DNA from: Acidobacteria bacterium Ga0077553 | Lineage (GTDB): Bacteria; Acidobacteriota; Terriglobia; Bryobacterales; Bryobacteraceae | DNA length: 49,167 bases | NCBI GenBank assembly: GCA_001464575.1 | Contig: LNFE01000256.1 | Location: forward strand, 1-49,167 | Reading direction: 5' to 3' | In this document: positions 15,294 through 24,461 of the stretch, in pieces | Layout: the number at the start of each line of letters is the position of its first letter | Position numbering within the stretch: the stretch's first letter is position 1 | The notes under the pieces: generated by a model | What the model was told of the DNA's origin: nothing | Database searches by the model: none | What the model saw: the letters and a program-made list of their open reading frames with translations, nothing else | Translations under genes and position numbers: made by a program

Positions 15294-17246
15294 GGCTCCT
15301 TCTCCTCGCCGCCTGCCTCTGCAGCGCCCAGGCGCCGCTCGCCGATGACATCGTCGACGCCGTCGTCTCCCGCGCCGCCTCCCTTCGCGATGTTCCCCGC
15401 ATCGGCCTTAATCTCGGCATTTGGACCTCCTGGGGCGCCGAACAGCTTTCCGCGAATGTCCTCATGAACCCCGGTTTCGAAGGCGTCATCGACCGCGCCA
15501 TCGTCACCGTCCGTGACCCGCAAGGCGACAGTTTTTCGGACGATACCGACTGGCTCGCCCGCACCCCCGGCTTCTGGAACCAGGCCGCCTTCCACGTCCT
15601 CACCGGCCGCGAAACCGGAAAGCAGGGCGTCATCCTCCGGTCCCACCGGACCTCTTTCCAAATCGACAATCCGCTCCCCGCCCTCGCCGCAGGCGACATC
15701 GTCGCCGTCACCAAAACCGACGATCGCCAGCTGCCCACCCAGTGGTGGCACGAAGGCCAGGGCCACACCGTCGACGCCCCCCGCCCAGCCAGCCCCGGCC
15801 GCCGCTCCCTCCGCCTCCCCCCCACTGCCGCCACGGCGTCTTATCTCGACGCCATCGGCGACCGCGCGGTTAGACTCCTGCCCCTCAACGGCGAGTGGAC
15901 CCTCTCCCTCTGGGCCCGCGCCGCCACCCCCTCCGCCAAGCTCCGCGTGCAAATCGACCGCAGCGGTACCCCCGCGTTTCTCAACGTTCTCGTCCCCCTC
16001 GCTACCGAATGGCGCGAGTACCGCTGGACCATCCGTCCGGCCGACACCGGCGCGCCCGCCACTCTCGCCGTCCGCTTCACCAACGAAAGCGATGGCGTCG
16101 ACATCTGGCTCGACGACGCCTCCCTCCGCCCCCGCACCGCTAACCCCACCGCCTTCCGCGACGAAGTCGTCCAAACCCTTCACACCCTCCGCCCCGGCTA
16201 CCTCCGCGACTGGCAGGGCCAGCTCGGCGATACCCTCGCCAACCGCCTCGCCCCCGCCCGCCGCGCCACCCGCTATCGCCCCGGCGGCACGGAAGCCACA
16301 GACTTCGCCTACGCCCTCCCCGATTTTCTCGCCCTCTCCCACGAAGTCGGTGCCAACCCGTGGGTCGTCCTGCCCACCACGTTCACCCCCGCCGAATGGG
16401 CCGAAGCCGGCGCCCTCTTGCGCGCCAAGGCCGATGAATACGGCTTCCGCGAAGTTGTCGTCGAATTCGGCAACGAAAACTGGAACGAGCTCTTCCGCCC
16501 CGCCGGCATCCTCTCCGCCGCCACGCTCACCGAAGCCGCCGGCCGCGCCTTCACTAAGCGGGTCGTTCTCCAACCTGTCACAACACGAAACACTTTGGGA
16601 GCGAACACCCCCGTCCACCATCCTCGCCTTCGCTCCCTATTGGGCCTACGATCCCGAAGCCCCCCGCGCCTTCTTTCCCGACGATCACAGCCGCCGCCTC
16701 CGGACTCTATCCAACCGTCACGAAACTGCCATCTACGAAATGAACGCCCACTCGCTCAACGGTTCCGCACCGGCCGAAACCGTCAATGAGATCCTCGCCG
16801 CCCCCGCCACCGCCGCCGCCTTGGCCTGGAATACCATCGGCGCCCTGCAAGCCGGTGTCGAGCGCATCTGCATCTATACGCTCGCCGGTTTCGACACGCT
16901 CGGCGAAGGCAAAGGCCGTCTTATCAATCTCTTCGGCGTCACCCGGGATCTCGCCGCCCCCAACCGTTTCCGCCCCGAAGGCGATGCGCTGGCCCTGTTC
17001 AATCAGGCCATCGCCGGGAACTATCACGCCGTCGAAACCACCTCCCCCGACGTCCGCGCCGCCGCCTTCGCCACCGAAGAAGGCTGGCGCGTCCTACTCG
17101 TCTCCCGCTCCGCCTCCCCGCAGCGCGTCCGCCTTGTTTTCCCCAACACCCCCAGCCTCCGCCCTCGCAGCCGAACCGTCGAACTCTACCTCCCCGCGTT
17201 TGGCATTCAGCTTGCACAACCAGAAGGAAGTACAAATGACCGCTGA
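15290..17246 (+). pseudogene. clan-A-like glycoside hydrolase, frameshifted near 16560
   Basis: It starts with a signal peptide (MRLLLLAACLCSAQAPLADD). Next come a jelly-roll/CBM-like section (NGEWTLSLWARAATPSAKLR, DGVDIWLDDASLRPR) and a TIM-barrel part with RPGYLRDWQGQLGD, YRPGGTEATDFAYALPDFL and VVEFGNENWNELF. The GNENWNE block resembles the acid/base Asn-Glu of GH-A enzymes. After EAAGRAFTK (about 16558) the homologous sequence continues in the +1 frame (SNLSQHETLWERT, LAFAPYWAYDPEAP, MNAHSLNG) to the stop at 17246. About 20 residues seem to be missing at the junction, suggesting a small deletion. If real, this secreted polysaccharide-acting enzyme is inactivated; the upstream frame ends at 16789. 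Confidence 0.7.
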
Positions 17247-18423
17247 ACTCATCACCTCCGTCACCGGCATCGCCGCCGCGGCCGCCACCCTCCCGGGGAC
17301 CATCGAACTCGCTCTGGTCACCTTCGGCAGCTGGCTGCCAGCCCGCCCCGCGCCCCGCCCCTCGGCCGCCCGGCTCCCTCGCCTCGCCGTCGTCATCCCC
17401 GCCCACAACGAAGGCCAGTCCATCCGCGCCTGCCTCCAAAGCGTCCGCGCCTGCCGCCGCTTCGAAGAACTCGCCACCCTCTTCGTCGTCGCCGACAACT
17501 GCACCGACGATACCGCCGCAATCGCCCACTCCGCCGGCGCCAACGTCATCGTCCGCAACAATGACACTCTCCGCGGCAAAGGCCACGCCCTGCACTTCGC
17601 CTTCACCCTCCTCGGCCAGCGGTCGTACTTCGACGCCTTCCTCGTCGTCGATGCCGATACCGAAGCCGCCCCCAATCTCATCGAAGAAGTCGCCACCGCC
17701 TTCCACAACGGGGCCGACGCCGTCCAGTGCGCCTACCTCGTCGCCGAACCCGAACGCTTCGCCCGGTTCGATCTCGCTCTCCGGGCCTTCAATCTGGTTC
17801 GCCCCAAGGGCCGCTCCCGCCTCGGCTTCTCCGCGGGGATCCTCGGCAACGGATTCGCTGTCTCGGCCCAAACCCTCGCCCGCGTCCCCTACACGGCGGA
17901 TTCAGTCGTCGAGGATCTCGAATACCATCTTCGCCTGGTGGAGCAGGGAATTCGCGTCCAGTTCCTGGAATCCACAACCGTCCGTGGGGCCATGCCCGGC
18001 ACGCAAACCGGCCGCGCCACCCAGCGCGCCCGCTGGGAAGGCGGCCGCCTCCGCATGGTCCGCGAACGCGGCGCCGAAATCGCCGCCGGCTGGCTCTTCG
18101 GCAATCGCGCGCTGAAGGAGGTGCTGCTGGAACTGTTGACGCTCCCCTTGGCCTACCACTCCCTCCTCCTCCTCGCCGCCCTGCTCATCCCGTCCGCCAT
18201 CGGCCGCGGCCTTGCCGTCGCCGGCGCCGCCGTCCTCTTCGCGCATCTCCTCACCGCCATCGGTCACGGCAGCAGCCTCCGCCGGGACTTCGCCACCATC
18301 CTCTCCGTCCCGCTCTACCTGCTCTGGAAGCTCCGCCAGATCCCCGCCACCCTCCGCGCCTCCAGCAGTCGCGCCGCCTGGGTCCGTACCGCTCGCAGTC
18401 AGGCGGAGGCCGCCAGTGCGTAA
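17236..18423 (+). CDS. membrane glycosyltransferase family 2 (QxxRW type)
   Basis: A 395-residue protein with the start at ATG 17236, preceded by AGAAGGAAG and overlapping the previous frame by 11 nt. An N-terminal hydrophobic stretch is followed by the GT-A core: AVVIPAHNEG, VVADNCTDDT, RGKGHALHFAF, VVDADTEA (DxD), GFSAGILGNGFA, DSVVEDLEYHLRL and TQRARWEGGR (QxxRW). C-terminal membrane helices lie at about residues 300-370. This arrangement is seen in membrane-bound transferases such as hyaluronan and cellulose synthase relatives. It probably transfers a sugar to a lipid-linked intermediate. Its stop overlaps the next start by 8 nt. Confidence 0.9.
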   Translation: MTAELITSVTGIAAAAATLPGTIELALVTFGSWLPARPAPRPSAARLPRLAVVIPAHNEGQSIRACLQSVRACRRFEELATLFVVADNCTDDTAAIAHSAGANVIVRNNDTLRGKGHALHFAFTLLGQRSYFDAFLVVDADTEAAPNLIEEVATAFHNGADAVQCAYLVAEPERFARFDLALRAFNLVRPKGRSRLGFSAGILGNGFAVSAQTLARVPYTADSVVEDLEYHLRLVEQGIRVQFLESTTVRGAMPGTQTGRATQRARWEGGRLRMVRERGAEIAAGWLFGNRALKEVLLELLTLPLAYHSLLLLAALLIPSAIGRGLAVAGAAVLFAHLLTAIGHGSSLRRDFATILSVPLYLLWKLRQIPATLRASSSRAAWVRTARSQAEAASA

Positions 18424-19399
18424 TCAACCCCCCGACGTCTCCATCGTCGTCGTCTCCTTCAACACCCGCGACATGCTGCGCGAATGTCTCGAAACCACCC
18501 GCAACCAGGGCGTCACGACGGAAATCATCGTGGTCGATAACGCCTCCCGCGATGGCTCCGCCGCCATGGTCCGCGCCGAATTCCCCGATGTCCGCCTCAT
18601 CGCCAGCACCGACAACCTCGGCTTCGCCGGCGCCAACAACCTCGCCTTCGCCCAAGCCACCGGCCGCTACGTCGTCCTGCTCAACTCCGATGCCTTCCTC
18701 GGCCCTGGCACCCTCGCCCACGCCGTTGCCCACATGGACGCCGAACCCAACGTCGGCCTCGCCGGCGGTCTCCTCGTCGGCCGCGATGGCCACTGGCAAC
18801 CCTCCGCCCGCCTCTTCCCCTCGCTCTTCAACGATTGCCTCAGCCTCACCGGCCTCTCCGCCCGTTTCCGCTCTTCCCGCCTCTTCGGCCGGGCGGACCG
18901 TACCTGGGCCGACCCAAAACAAGCCGCCGATACCGACTGGGTTCCCGGTGCCTTCTCCATCATCCGCGGCGACGTGCTCGCCACCATCGGCCACTTCGAC
19001 CCCCGTTTCTTCCTCTACTACGAGGAAGTCGATCTCTGCCGCCGCATCAAGGCCGCTGGCTACCGCGTCGCCTACTGGCCCGACATCGAAGTCGTCCACA
19101 TCGGCGGCGAATCGTCCAAAACCATCCGCCGCCTTACCCTCTCCGCTACCGGTTCCCAGCTCACACTCTGGCGCATGCGCAGCGCCCTGCTCTACTACCG
19201 CAAACACCACGCCGCCCAGGTCTGGCTGGTCATGTTCGCCGAAACCCTCTGGCACCGCGTTCGCCTGCTCCGGAACTCGTACCGGAACTCGCCCGACGCC
19301 GCCGCCAAGGCCGAAGAATCGCAAGCCGTCGTCGCGCTCTTCGCCGCCGCCTGGCAGGAAACCAACGGAGGAAGGGTCTGCCCCCAGCGGCCCTGGTAA
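18416..19399 (+). CDS. glycosyltransferase family 2 (rhamnosyltransferase-like)
   Basis: A 327-residue protein from GTG 18416. It shows DVSIVVVSFNTRDMLRECLE, IIVVDNASRDGSA, DNLGFAGANNLAFAQATG, VVLLNSDAFLGPG, GAFSIIRGDVLATIGHFD and FFLYYEEVDLCRRIKAAG. This set is typical of WbbL-like rhamnosyl- and related transferases. dTDP-linked 6-deoxy sugars from the rfb operon are plausible donors, but donor identity cannot be read from sequence. The C-terminal third is helical and basic. Confidence 0.9.
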   Translation: MRNQPPDVSIVVVSFNTRDMLRECLETTRNQGVTTEIIVVDNASRDGSAAMVRAEFPDVRLIASTDNLGFAGANNLAFAQATGRYVVLLNSDAFLGPGTLAHAVAHMDAEPNVGLAGGLLVGRDGHWQPSARLFPSLFNDCLSLTGLSARFRSSRLFGRADRTWADPKQAADTDWVPGAFSIIRGDVLATIGHFDPRFFLYYEEVDLCRRIKAAGYRVAYWPDIEVVHIGGESSKTIRRLTLSATGSQLTLWRMRSALLYYRKHHAAQVWLVMFAETLWHRVRLLRNSYRNSPDAAAKAEESQAVVALFAAAWQETNGGRVCPQRPW

Positions 19400-19404
19400 T
19401 CACC

Positions 19405-19980
19405 ATGTTTGATAATCTCCGCGAAGACTACCGCATGCACGAAGGCCACGTCAGCAGCCAAGGCTTCTGGGTCATGATCCCCTACCGCTTCGGCCGCTGG
19501 CGCTACCAACTCCGCCCCGCCCTCCTCCGCAAACCCATGTCGATGATCTACCGCGTCATGAAGACCCTCTCCCAGATCCTTACGGGCATCGATCTCCCCT
19601 GCGAAGTCTCGACCGGCCGACGCTTTCGCATTGAACACTTCGGCGGCATCATCATCAGTGGCGATGCCGTCATTGGTGACGACGTTGTCCTCCGCAACGG
19701 CGTCACCATCGGCCTCAAACACCGCGATGATCCCGGCTCCCCCGTCATCGGCAACCGCGTCGACATCGGCGCCGGCGCCAAACTCCTCGGAAAAATCCGC
19801 ATCGGCGACGACGTCTTGATCGGCGCCAACGCCGTCGTCATCACCGACGTCCCGGCCAACTCTATCGCCGTCGGGGTCCCCGCCCGCATCCTGCCCCGCA
19901 AATCCCGGGATAAGGAAGTTCCCCGCCGGTTCGTCGCCCAATCTGAACCGGAAGAAGTAGTTGCTCTCGCTGGCCAGTAA
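19405..19980 (+). CDS. serine acetyltransferase-like hexapeptide acyltransferase
   Basis: A 191-residue protein from ATG 19405. The N-terminal half (residues 1-65, YRFGRWRYQLR) precedes a left-handed beta-helix with ISGDAVIGDDVVLRNGVTIG, VIGNRVDIGAGAKLLGKIRI, GDDVLIGANAVVITDVP and VGVPARILP. This is the SAT/CysE-like layout common in EPS clusters, where such enzymes O-acetylate the polymer or act on its precursors. No cysteine genes are nearby, so a polysaccharide role is preferred. It is the last gene before a 428-bp gap. Confidence 0.85.
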   Translation: MFDNLREDYRMHEGHVSSQGFWVMIPYRFGRWRYQLRPALLRKPMSMIYRVMKTLSQILTGIDLPCEVSTGRRFRIEHFGGIIISGDAVIGDDVVLRNGVTIGLKHRDDPGSPVIGNRVDIGAGAKLLGKIRIGDDVLIGANAVVITDVPANSIAVGVPARILPRKSRDKEVPRRFVAQSEPEEVVALAGQ

Positions 19981-20379
19981 CCAACTTCTCGGCTCGTCCA
20001 CGCAGCCTGTCTGGGATACCATCCATCGCCGCGCAAGAACATCACCCCCCGCTGGAGTGTCCCAGCGAACGTCTCTCCCGGTCCGGTTCGCCCAATCGCG
20101 ACTCTCGCCTCCCCGCTGCATTGGCCCCCCAGCCCCCACGCTTCGTTAGTCGCCGCCCAGCCGAATACGAGGATCGGAATTGCCAAGCTGTTACCCGTCG
20201 GGCTCAACAACCGGTCAGCTGGGGCATCGAACTAAACATGGTCGAATCCTTCCCCACCGCCTTCTTCCTCGCCGTCTTCCCCTAACGCGCTCGTTCCATG
20301 CTGTTTCGAATCAAGACAACGCCCCGCCCGAAAACACCGGAGCCTCCCCAAAGTTATTGAAAAAAAAGGGAAGCGGCTT
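19981..20379. other. 399-bp non-coding stretch before promoter P3
   Basis: No frame gives a family I recognise. A plus-strand frame ending at 20285 (...NMVESFPTAFFLAVFP) is short and hydrophobic at its end; it could be a tiny peptide or chance. CTGTTTCGAA at 20301-20310 resembles the repeated TGTTTCG elements found before P1 and P2, about 80 bp before the -24 element here. An A-run at 20360-20367 could favour DNA bending. Confidence 0.4.
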
Positions 20380-20395
20380 TGGCAGGTGGTGTGCA
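20380..20395 (+). promoter_or_regulatory. sigma-54 (-24/-12) promoter candidate P3
   Basis: TGGCAGGTGGTGTGCA keeps GG and GC exactly 10 nt apart. Predicted +1 is near 20406, 3 nt before the ATG at 20409. There is no Shine-Dalgarno sequence in front of that ATG, which fits a near-leaderless message. Confidence 0.65.
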
Positions 20396-20408
20396 TTTCT
20401 ATACTCGT

Positions 20409-21389
20409 ATGCAAACCTTCAAGTTCGTGGCCGCTCTCCTCACCCTCGCCACGCTGCTGCCCGCGGAAGAAAAGTCCGGCTTCGAAACGCCCACGAAGGA
20501 AAATCGCGTCACCTCTCTCGATCTTCTCCGCGAGTTCGAAGCGCCCGAAGAAAAGGATTACCTACTCGGCGAAGGCGACGAGATCCAAATCGCCGCCTGG
20601 GGCCGCGCCGAACTCAGCGGCAAACACGTCATCGGGCCCGACGGCAATATCACCCTCCCCTACGTCGGCCTCTTCCCCATAGCCAATCTCACCCGCACCC
20701 AGGCCGCCAAGGCTGCGCAAGAGGCCTGGAGCAAGTTCTACGACGCCCCCAACGTCACCGTCCAGGTCCAACGCTACGAAGCCAACAAAATTTTCGTCCT
20801 CGGCCGCGTCGCCAACCCCGGTCTCCTCCGCTTCGAAGGCCAGCCCACGCTACTCGAAGCTGTCACCCGCGCCGGCGGCCTGCCCATCGGCGGCATCGGC
20901 GCCGAAAAGGCCGCCCTCGCCCGCTGTATGGTCTTCCGCGGCCGCGACAAACTCGTCTGGATCGAACTCCGCAACCTGCTCAACGGCACCAATCTCGCCC
21001 TCAACATCCGCCTCCAGCGCAACGACACCCTCTACATCCCCGATTCCGACGACCAGCTCGTTTACGTCATGGGCGAAGTCAACCGCCCCGGCGTCGTCCG
21101 CGTTACCCCGGAAATGACGTTCCTCAGCGCCCTCGCGCAAGCCGGCGGCCCCACCGAAGACGCCAAAACCGGCAAAATCCGCCTCATCCGCCCCAACGCC
21201 GGCATCGACCGCGACTTCAACCTCAACGACTTCTACCGCCTCCCGAAGAACCAGGACGTCCGCGTCCAGGACGGCGACATCATCTACGTCTCCAGATCCG
21301 GCATGGCCAAGCTCGGCTACGTCATGCAAAAGCTCAGCCCGCTCACCGGCTGGATGCTCTTCGGCACCGCGTTTGCAGGAGGCAGGTAA
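20409..21389 (+). CDS. polysaccharide export protein (Wza-like, SLBB domains)
   Basis: A 326-residue protein with a signal peptide (MQTFKFVAALLTLATLLPAEE). The Poly_export block is at residues about 55-135 (YLLGEGDEIQIAAWGRAELS, HVIGPDGNITLPYVGLFPIA). Two SLBB segments follow (FVLGRVANPGLLRFEGQPTL, VYVMGEVNRPGVVRVTPEMT), with DGDIIYVSRSG near the end. There is no lipobox Cys, so unlike E. coli Wza it is probably not a lipoprotein. It forms the periplasmic or outer-membrane exit route of the polymer. It is the first gene after P3; the wzc-like gene follows after 2 nt. Confidence 0.93.
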   Translation: MQTFKFVAALLTLATLLPAEEKSGFETPTKENRVTSLDLLREFEAPEEKDYLLGEGDEIQIAAWGRAELSGKHVIGPDGNITLPYVGLFPIANLTRTQAAKAAQEAWSKFYDAPNVTVQVQRYEANKIFVLGRVANPGLLRFEGQPTLLEAVTRAGGLPIGGIGAEKAALARCMVFRGRDKLVWIELRNLLNGTNLALNIRLQRNDTLYIPDSDDQLVYVMGEVNRPGVVRVTPEMTFLSALAQAGGPTEDAKTGKIRLIRPNAGIDRDFNLNDFYRLPKNQDVRVQDGDIIYVSRSGMAKLGYVMQKLSPLTGWMLFGTAFAGGR

Positions 21390-21391
21390 CC

Positions 21392-23434
21392 TTGACCACC
21401 CACCGCCCCGTGCCCGCCGTCGCCACCGCCGATGCCGAGCCCAAGTCCTCAGCCCGTTCCGTCAATCCTGTCGAAAGCCTTCGCCAGCACTACCGCCTCG
21501 CCCTCGGCATCGCCCTCGCCGTCCTCGTCCTCGGCCTCCCCGTCGCGTGGTGGAAAGGCCGGCCCACCTTCCGCACCGAAGGAGTGCTGTTCGTCTCGCC
21601 CCGCTTCCTGCGCAACCTGGATTCGGATCCGGAACACGAGCTCCAGTCCAACTCCCAATACCGCGAATTCGTCCAGCAGCAGGTACGCACTATCAACCGC
21701 TACGACATCATCGCCAACGCCGTTCCTCCCGGTTCTCCCGAAGCCGCCGTCTGGACGGTGGGCAAGGAGACGCGGCGCCGCGCCACCGACCGCCTTCGCG
21801 GCGCACTCCACGTCGCCCCCGTTCCCGACACCTACCAGATCACCGTCGCCCTCGAAGGCGAAAAGGCGGCCGGTCTGGCCGAAATCGTCAACAAAGTCAT
21901 GGAAAGCTACGTCCGCACCGCCCGCCACGAACTGCTCTACGATAGCGATTCCCGCCTCCGCAACCTCGAGGAGGAAAAGCAGGAAGTGCAGGCCGGTATC
22001 GACCGCTTGATCGACGAACGGGCCTCGCTCGCCCAGGCTCTCGGTACCACTGTCTTCAGCGGCGCCATCGTCAACAGCTTCGACAAGCAACTCGCCGGCA
22101 CCGTCGACGCGCTTGCCGACGCCCGGCGCCAGCGCTTCATCGCCGAAGCCGCCGCCGCTTCAGCGGACGCCACGAAAGCGACGGCACTCCAAACCGCAAT
22201 GAGTGATAACGGGCTCAACAGCTTCAAGAGCGCGCTCAACACCCGCAAGGCGGAACTCCTTACCAGCATCCGCGGCCTCGGGCCCCAGCACGCCGGGAGG
22301 ATCGCCGCCGAGAAGGAGATCCGTGCGATCGATCAGGAGCTCGAAGCGGTCACCGCGCTGCTCCAGAACAAACTCGCCGACAATCTGGACACCATCCAGC
22401 GCGCCCGCCGGGCCCAGGCCACCACGGTCGAACAACAGCTCACCCGCGAGTCACAATCCGTCCGCAAGCAAACCGAGACCTACTACCGGGGCTACCAGCG
22501 CAGCCTCGAAGTCGGCGAAGAGCTCGACCGCCTCCGCAAACGCCTCGATGCGATCGAGACTCGCGTCAGCTACCTGCGCCTGGAGAACAAGGCCCCCGGC
22601 TTCGTCCGTGTCTTCTCCCCCGCCATGACACCGGAGCTTCCCATCAGCGGCGGCCGCACCAAACTCGGCGCCTTCGTTCTCTTCGCCGCCCTCGTCCTTG
22701 CCCTCATGGTCCCGCTCGGAATCGACTACATGGATCCCCGCCTCCGCGCCCCCGATGAGCTCCAGGTTCACCTAGGCTTGCCCATCACCGGCTGGGTGCC
22801 CGTCGGCCGCGACGCCGACCCGGGCCACGTCCTCCGCGCCGCCGTCTCCATTCGCCGCCAGCTCCACATGCTCAGGCATCGGGCCATCGTCGTGTCCGCC
22901 CTCGCGCACGGCGGCGGCTCCACTACCATCGCGCTCGCCTTAGCCATCGCGCTCGAGCGCCTCGGCATCCGCACCCTCGTCATCGAAGCCAACGCCCTCA
23001 CCCGCGACGTCCGCTACGAAGGCCACCCCTCCGGCGCCGGACTCACCGATTGGCTGGCCGGCCGCACCGGGCAGGAGGCGCCCATCTCCACGGCCACCGC
23101 CGTTCTCCCGCCTCGCGTTGCCACTGGCCCCGGCCGTTGTGACGACCTGCTCCCCGTCGAACGCCTGATCCATCTCATTGAGTCCCAATCCGACGCCTGG
23201 GACCTCGTCCTCATCGACGCCGCCCCGCTCCCCTCCAGCCTCGCGACCGAGGAGTTGGTCCGCGTCTTTGGCGCGTCGCTGTTAATCGTCGATGCCGAAA
23301 AGGACAGCAAATCCACTGTCTCCGCCGCCCTCGACAAACTCGACATCCTCGCTCCCAGCGCCTTCGGCGCCATCCTCAACAAAGTTCCCCGGAAGAAACA
23401 AGCAAATGACACCCCTACTGTACTCGCTGCATAG
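21392..23434 (+). CDS. Wzc-like chain-length/BY-kinase protein with degenerate Walker A
   Basis: A 680-residue protein from TTG 21392, with AGGAGG nine nt upstream; no ATG or GTG fits better. A Wzz domain (first helix LALGIALAVLVLGLPVAWW; second helix LGAFVLFAALVLALMVPLG) encloses long coiled-coil segments (residues about 180-400). The C-terminal part resembles a bacterial tyrosine kinase: VVSALAHGGGSTTIALALAI, TLVIEAN, WDLVLIDAAPLP. In active BY-kinases Walker A reads GEGKST; here the Lys is Gly and Walker A-prime is IEAN, not IDAD. The tail (NKVPRKKQANDTPTVLAA) has no Tyr cluster. It probably controls export and chain length without autophosphorylation. Confidence 0.88.
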   Translation: MTTHRPVPAVATADAEPKSSARSVNPVESLRQHYRLALGIALAVLVLGLPVAWWKGRPTFRTEGVLFVSPRFLRNLDSDPEHELQSNSQYREFVQQQVRTINRYDIIANAVPPGSPEAAVWTVGKETRRRATDRLRGALHVAPVPDTYQITVALEGEKAAGLAEIVNKVMESYVRTARHELLYDSDSRLRNLEEEKQEVQAGIDRLIDERASLAQALGTTVFSGAIVNSFDKQLAGTVDALADARRQRFIAEAAAASADATKATALQTAMSDNGLNSFKSALNTRKAELLTSIRGLGPQHAGRIAAEKEIRAIDQELEAVTALLQNKLADNLDTIQRARRAQATTVEQQLTRESQSVRKQTETYYRGYQRSLEVGEELDRLRKRLDAIETRVSYLRLENKAPGFVRVFSPAMTPELPISGGRTKLGAFVLFAALVLALMVPLGIDYMDPRLRAPDELQVHLGLPITGWVPVGRDADPGHVLRAAVSIRRQLHMLRHRAIVVSALAHGGGSTTIALALAIALERLGIRTLVIEANALTRDVRYEGHPSGAGLTDWLAGRTGQEAPISTATAVLPPRVATGPGRCDDLLPVERLIHLIESQSDAWDLVLIDAAPLPSSLATEELVRVFGASLLIVDAEKDSKSTVSAALDKLDILAPSAFGAILNKVPRKKQANDTPTVLAA

Positions 23435-24461
23435 CGGCAATCTCTACGGCACCGAACGGATGGCGCTCGCCACCGCCCTCGGCCTCCGCGATGAGTTCGA
23501 AACCACCTTCGTGGCCCCCGAGGGCCCCTTCCATGCCGAAGCCCGCCGTCTCGGCTTCCGCACCATCCTCTTCGAAACGCCGCTCCGCTTCGCCGCCGAC
23601 ATTCGGCAGTTTTTCGCGAACAACCCGCGCGCCGCCGCCGTCGGCACCCGCGTCCTGCATACGCTCACCGCAGCCCTCTGGTCCCGTATCTACCGTCGGC
23701 CCTGTGCCAACATCCAGGTCGTTCACGGAGGCGCCGACGAACGGCTCAGTTACGGCCGCAAACGTTGGCTGAACCGTCTCGGAACGAAACAGGTGGCTGT
23801 TTCGAACTACGTCAAGGAACGCATGCTGTTCCACGGCGCCGATCCCGCCACCATCTCCGTCATCGAGAATTTCCTTACCCCCGAACGCGTCAACGCAAGT
23901 CCCCGCCGCGAACCGTTTCAAAAAGTCGGCATCCGCAAAATCGCCATCGTCTCCCGGCTCGACCCCATCAAACGCATCGACGTTCTGCTCGACGCTCTCG
24001 ATCTCGCCCCCGCGCTGAAGGACCTCCAGTTCGAAATCTACGGCACCGGTGAAGACGAACAACTACTGCGTTCCCGAGCACTCGCGCGGAATCCCAACGT
24101 CCGCTTCCTGGGCTACCACCCCGATATTCCCCTCCGCGTCAGCCAGTCCGACCTCCTCCTCCACCTCTGCCCCGAAGAGCCCTTTGGCCTCGCCATCCTC
24201 GAAGCCATGGCTGCCCACGTCCCCGTTCTGGTTCCCAATTCCGGTGGCGCCGGCGCCATCGTCGAACCCGGTAAGACCGGTTTTCACTTCCGCGCCAACG
24301 ACGCCTCCAATTTGGCATTCCAACTGCAATACCTACAGCACATACCCAAGGAAACCCTGACGAAAACGGTCGAAGCAGCCACCCGCTCCCTCCGCACCCG
24401 ATTCTCAGCCGACTGCGGCACCGCTCAGTACCGAAAACTTATCCGCGAATGTCTAGCCTGA
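23406..24461 (+). CDS. glycosyltransferase family 4
   Basis: A 351-residue GT-B enzyme from ATG 23406, overlapping wzc by 29 nt. Motifs include LYSLHSGNLYGTERMALATA (GTE loop), VVHGGADERLSYGRKRWLNR, AVSNYVKERML and IAIVSRLDPIKRIDVLLDAL. FEIYGTGEDEQLL, VRFLGYHPDIP and the EX7E motif EPFGLAILE with NSGGAGAIV follow. A cytoplasmic hexosyltransferase of the EPS pathway; donor and linkage unknown. Confidence 0.9.
   Translation: MTPLLYSLHSGNLYGTERMALATALGLRDEFETTFVAPEGPFHAEARRLGFRTILFETPLRFAADIRQFFANNPRAAAVGTRVLHTLTAALWSRIYRRPCANIQVVHGGADERLSYGRKRWLNRLGTKQVAVSNYVKERMLFHGADPATISVIENFLTPERVNASPRREPFQKVGIRKIAIVSRLDPIKRIDVLLDALDLAPALKDLQFEIYGTGEDEQLLRSRALARNPNVRFLGYHPDIPLRVSQSDLLLHLCPEEPFGLAILEAMAAHVPVLVPNSGGAGAIVEPGKTGFHFRANDASNLAFQLQYLQHIPKETLTKTVEAATRSLRTRFSADCGTAQYRKLIRECLA

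Noticed and set aside
17727..19412. Arg/Pro-rich plus-strand frame of 561 codons
   Set aside because: Out-of-frame reading of the two glycosyltransferase genes, which carry DxD and QxxRW motifs in their own frames.
20238..20285. Tiny open frame MVESFPTAFFLAVFP
   Set aside because: Fifteen codons, no family, no ribosome site; noted only as part of the gap before P3.
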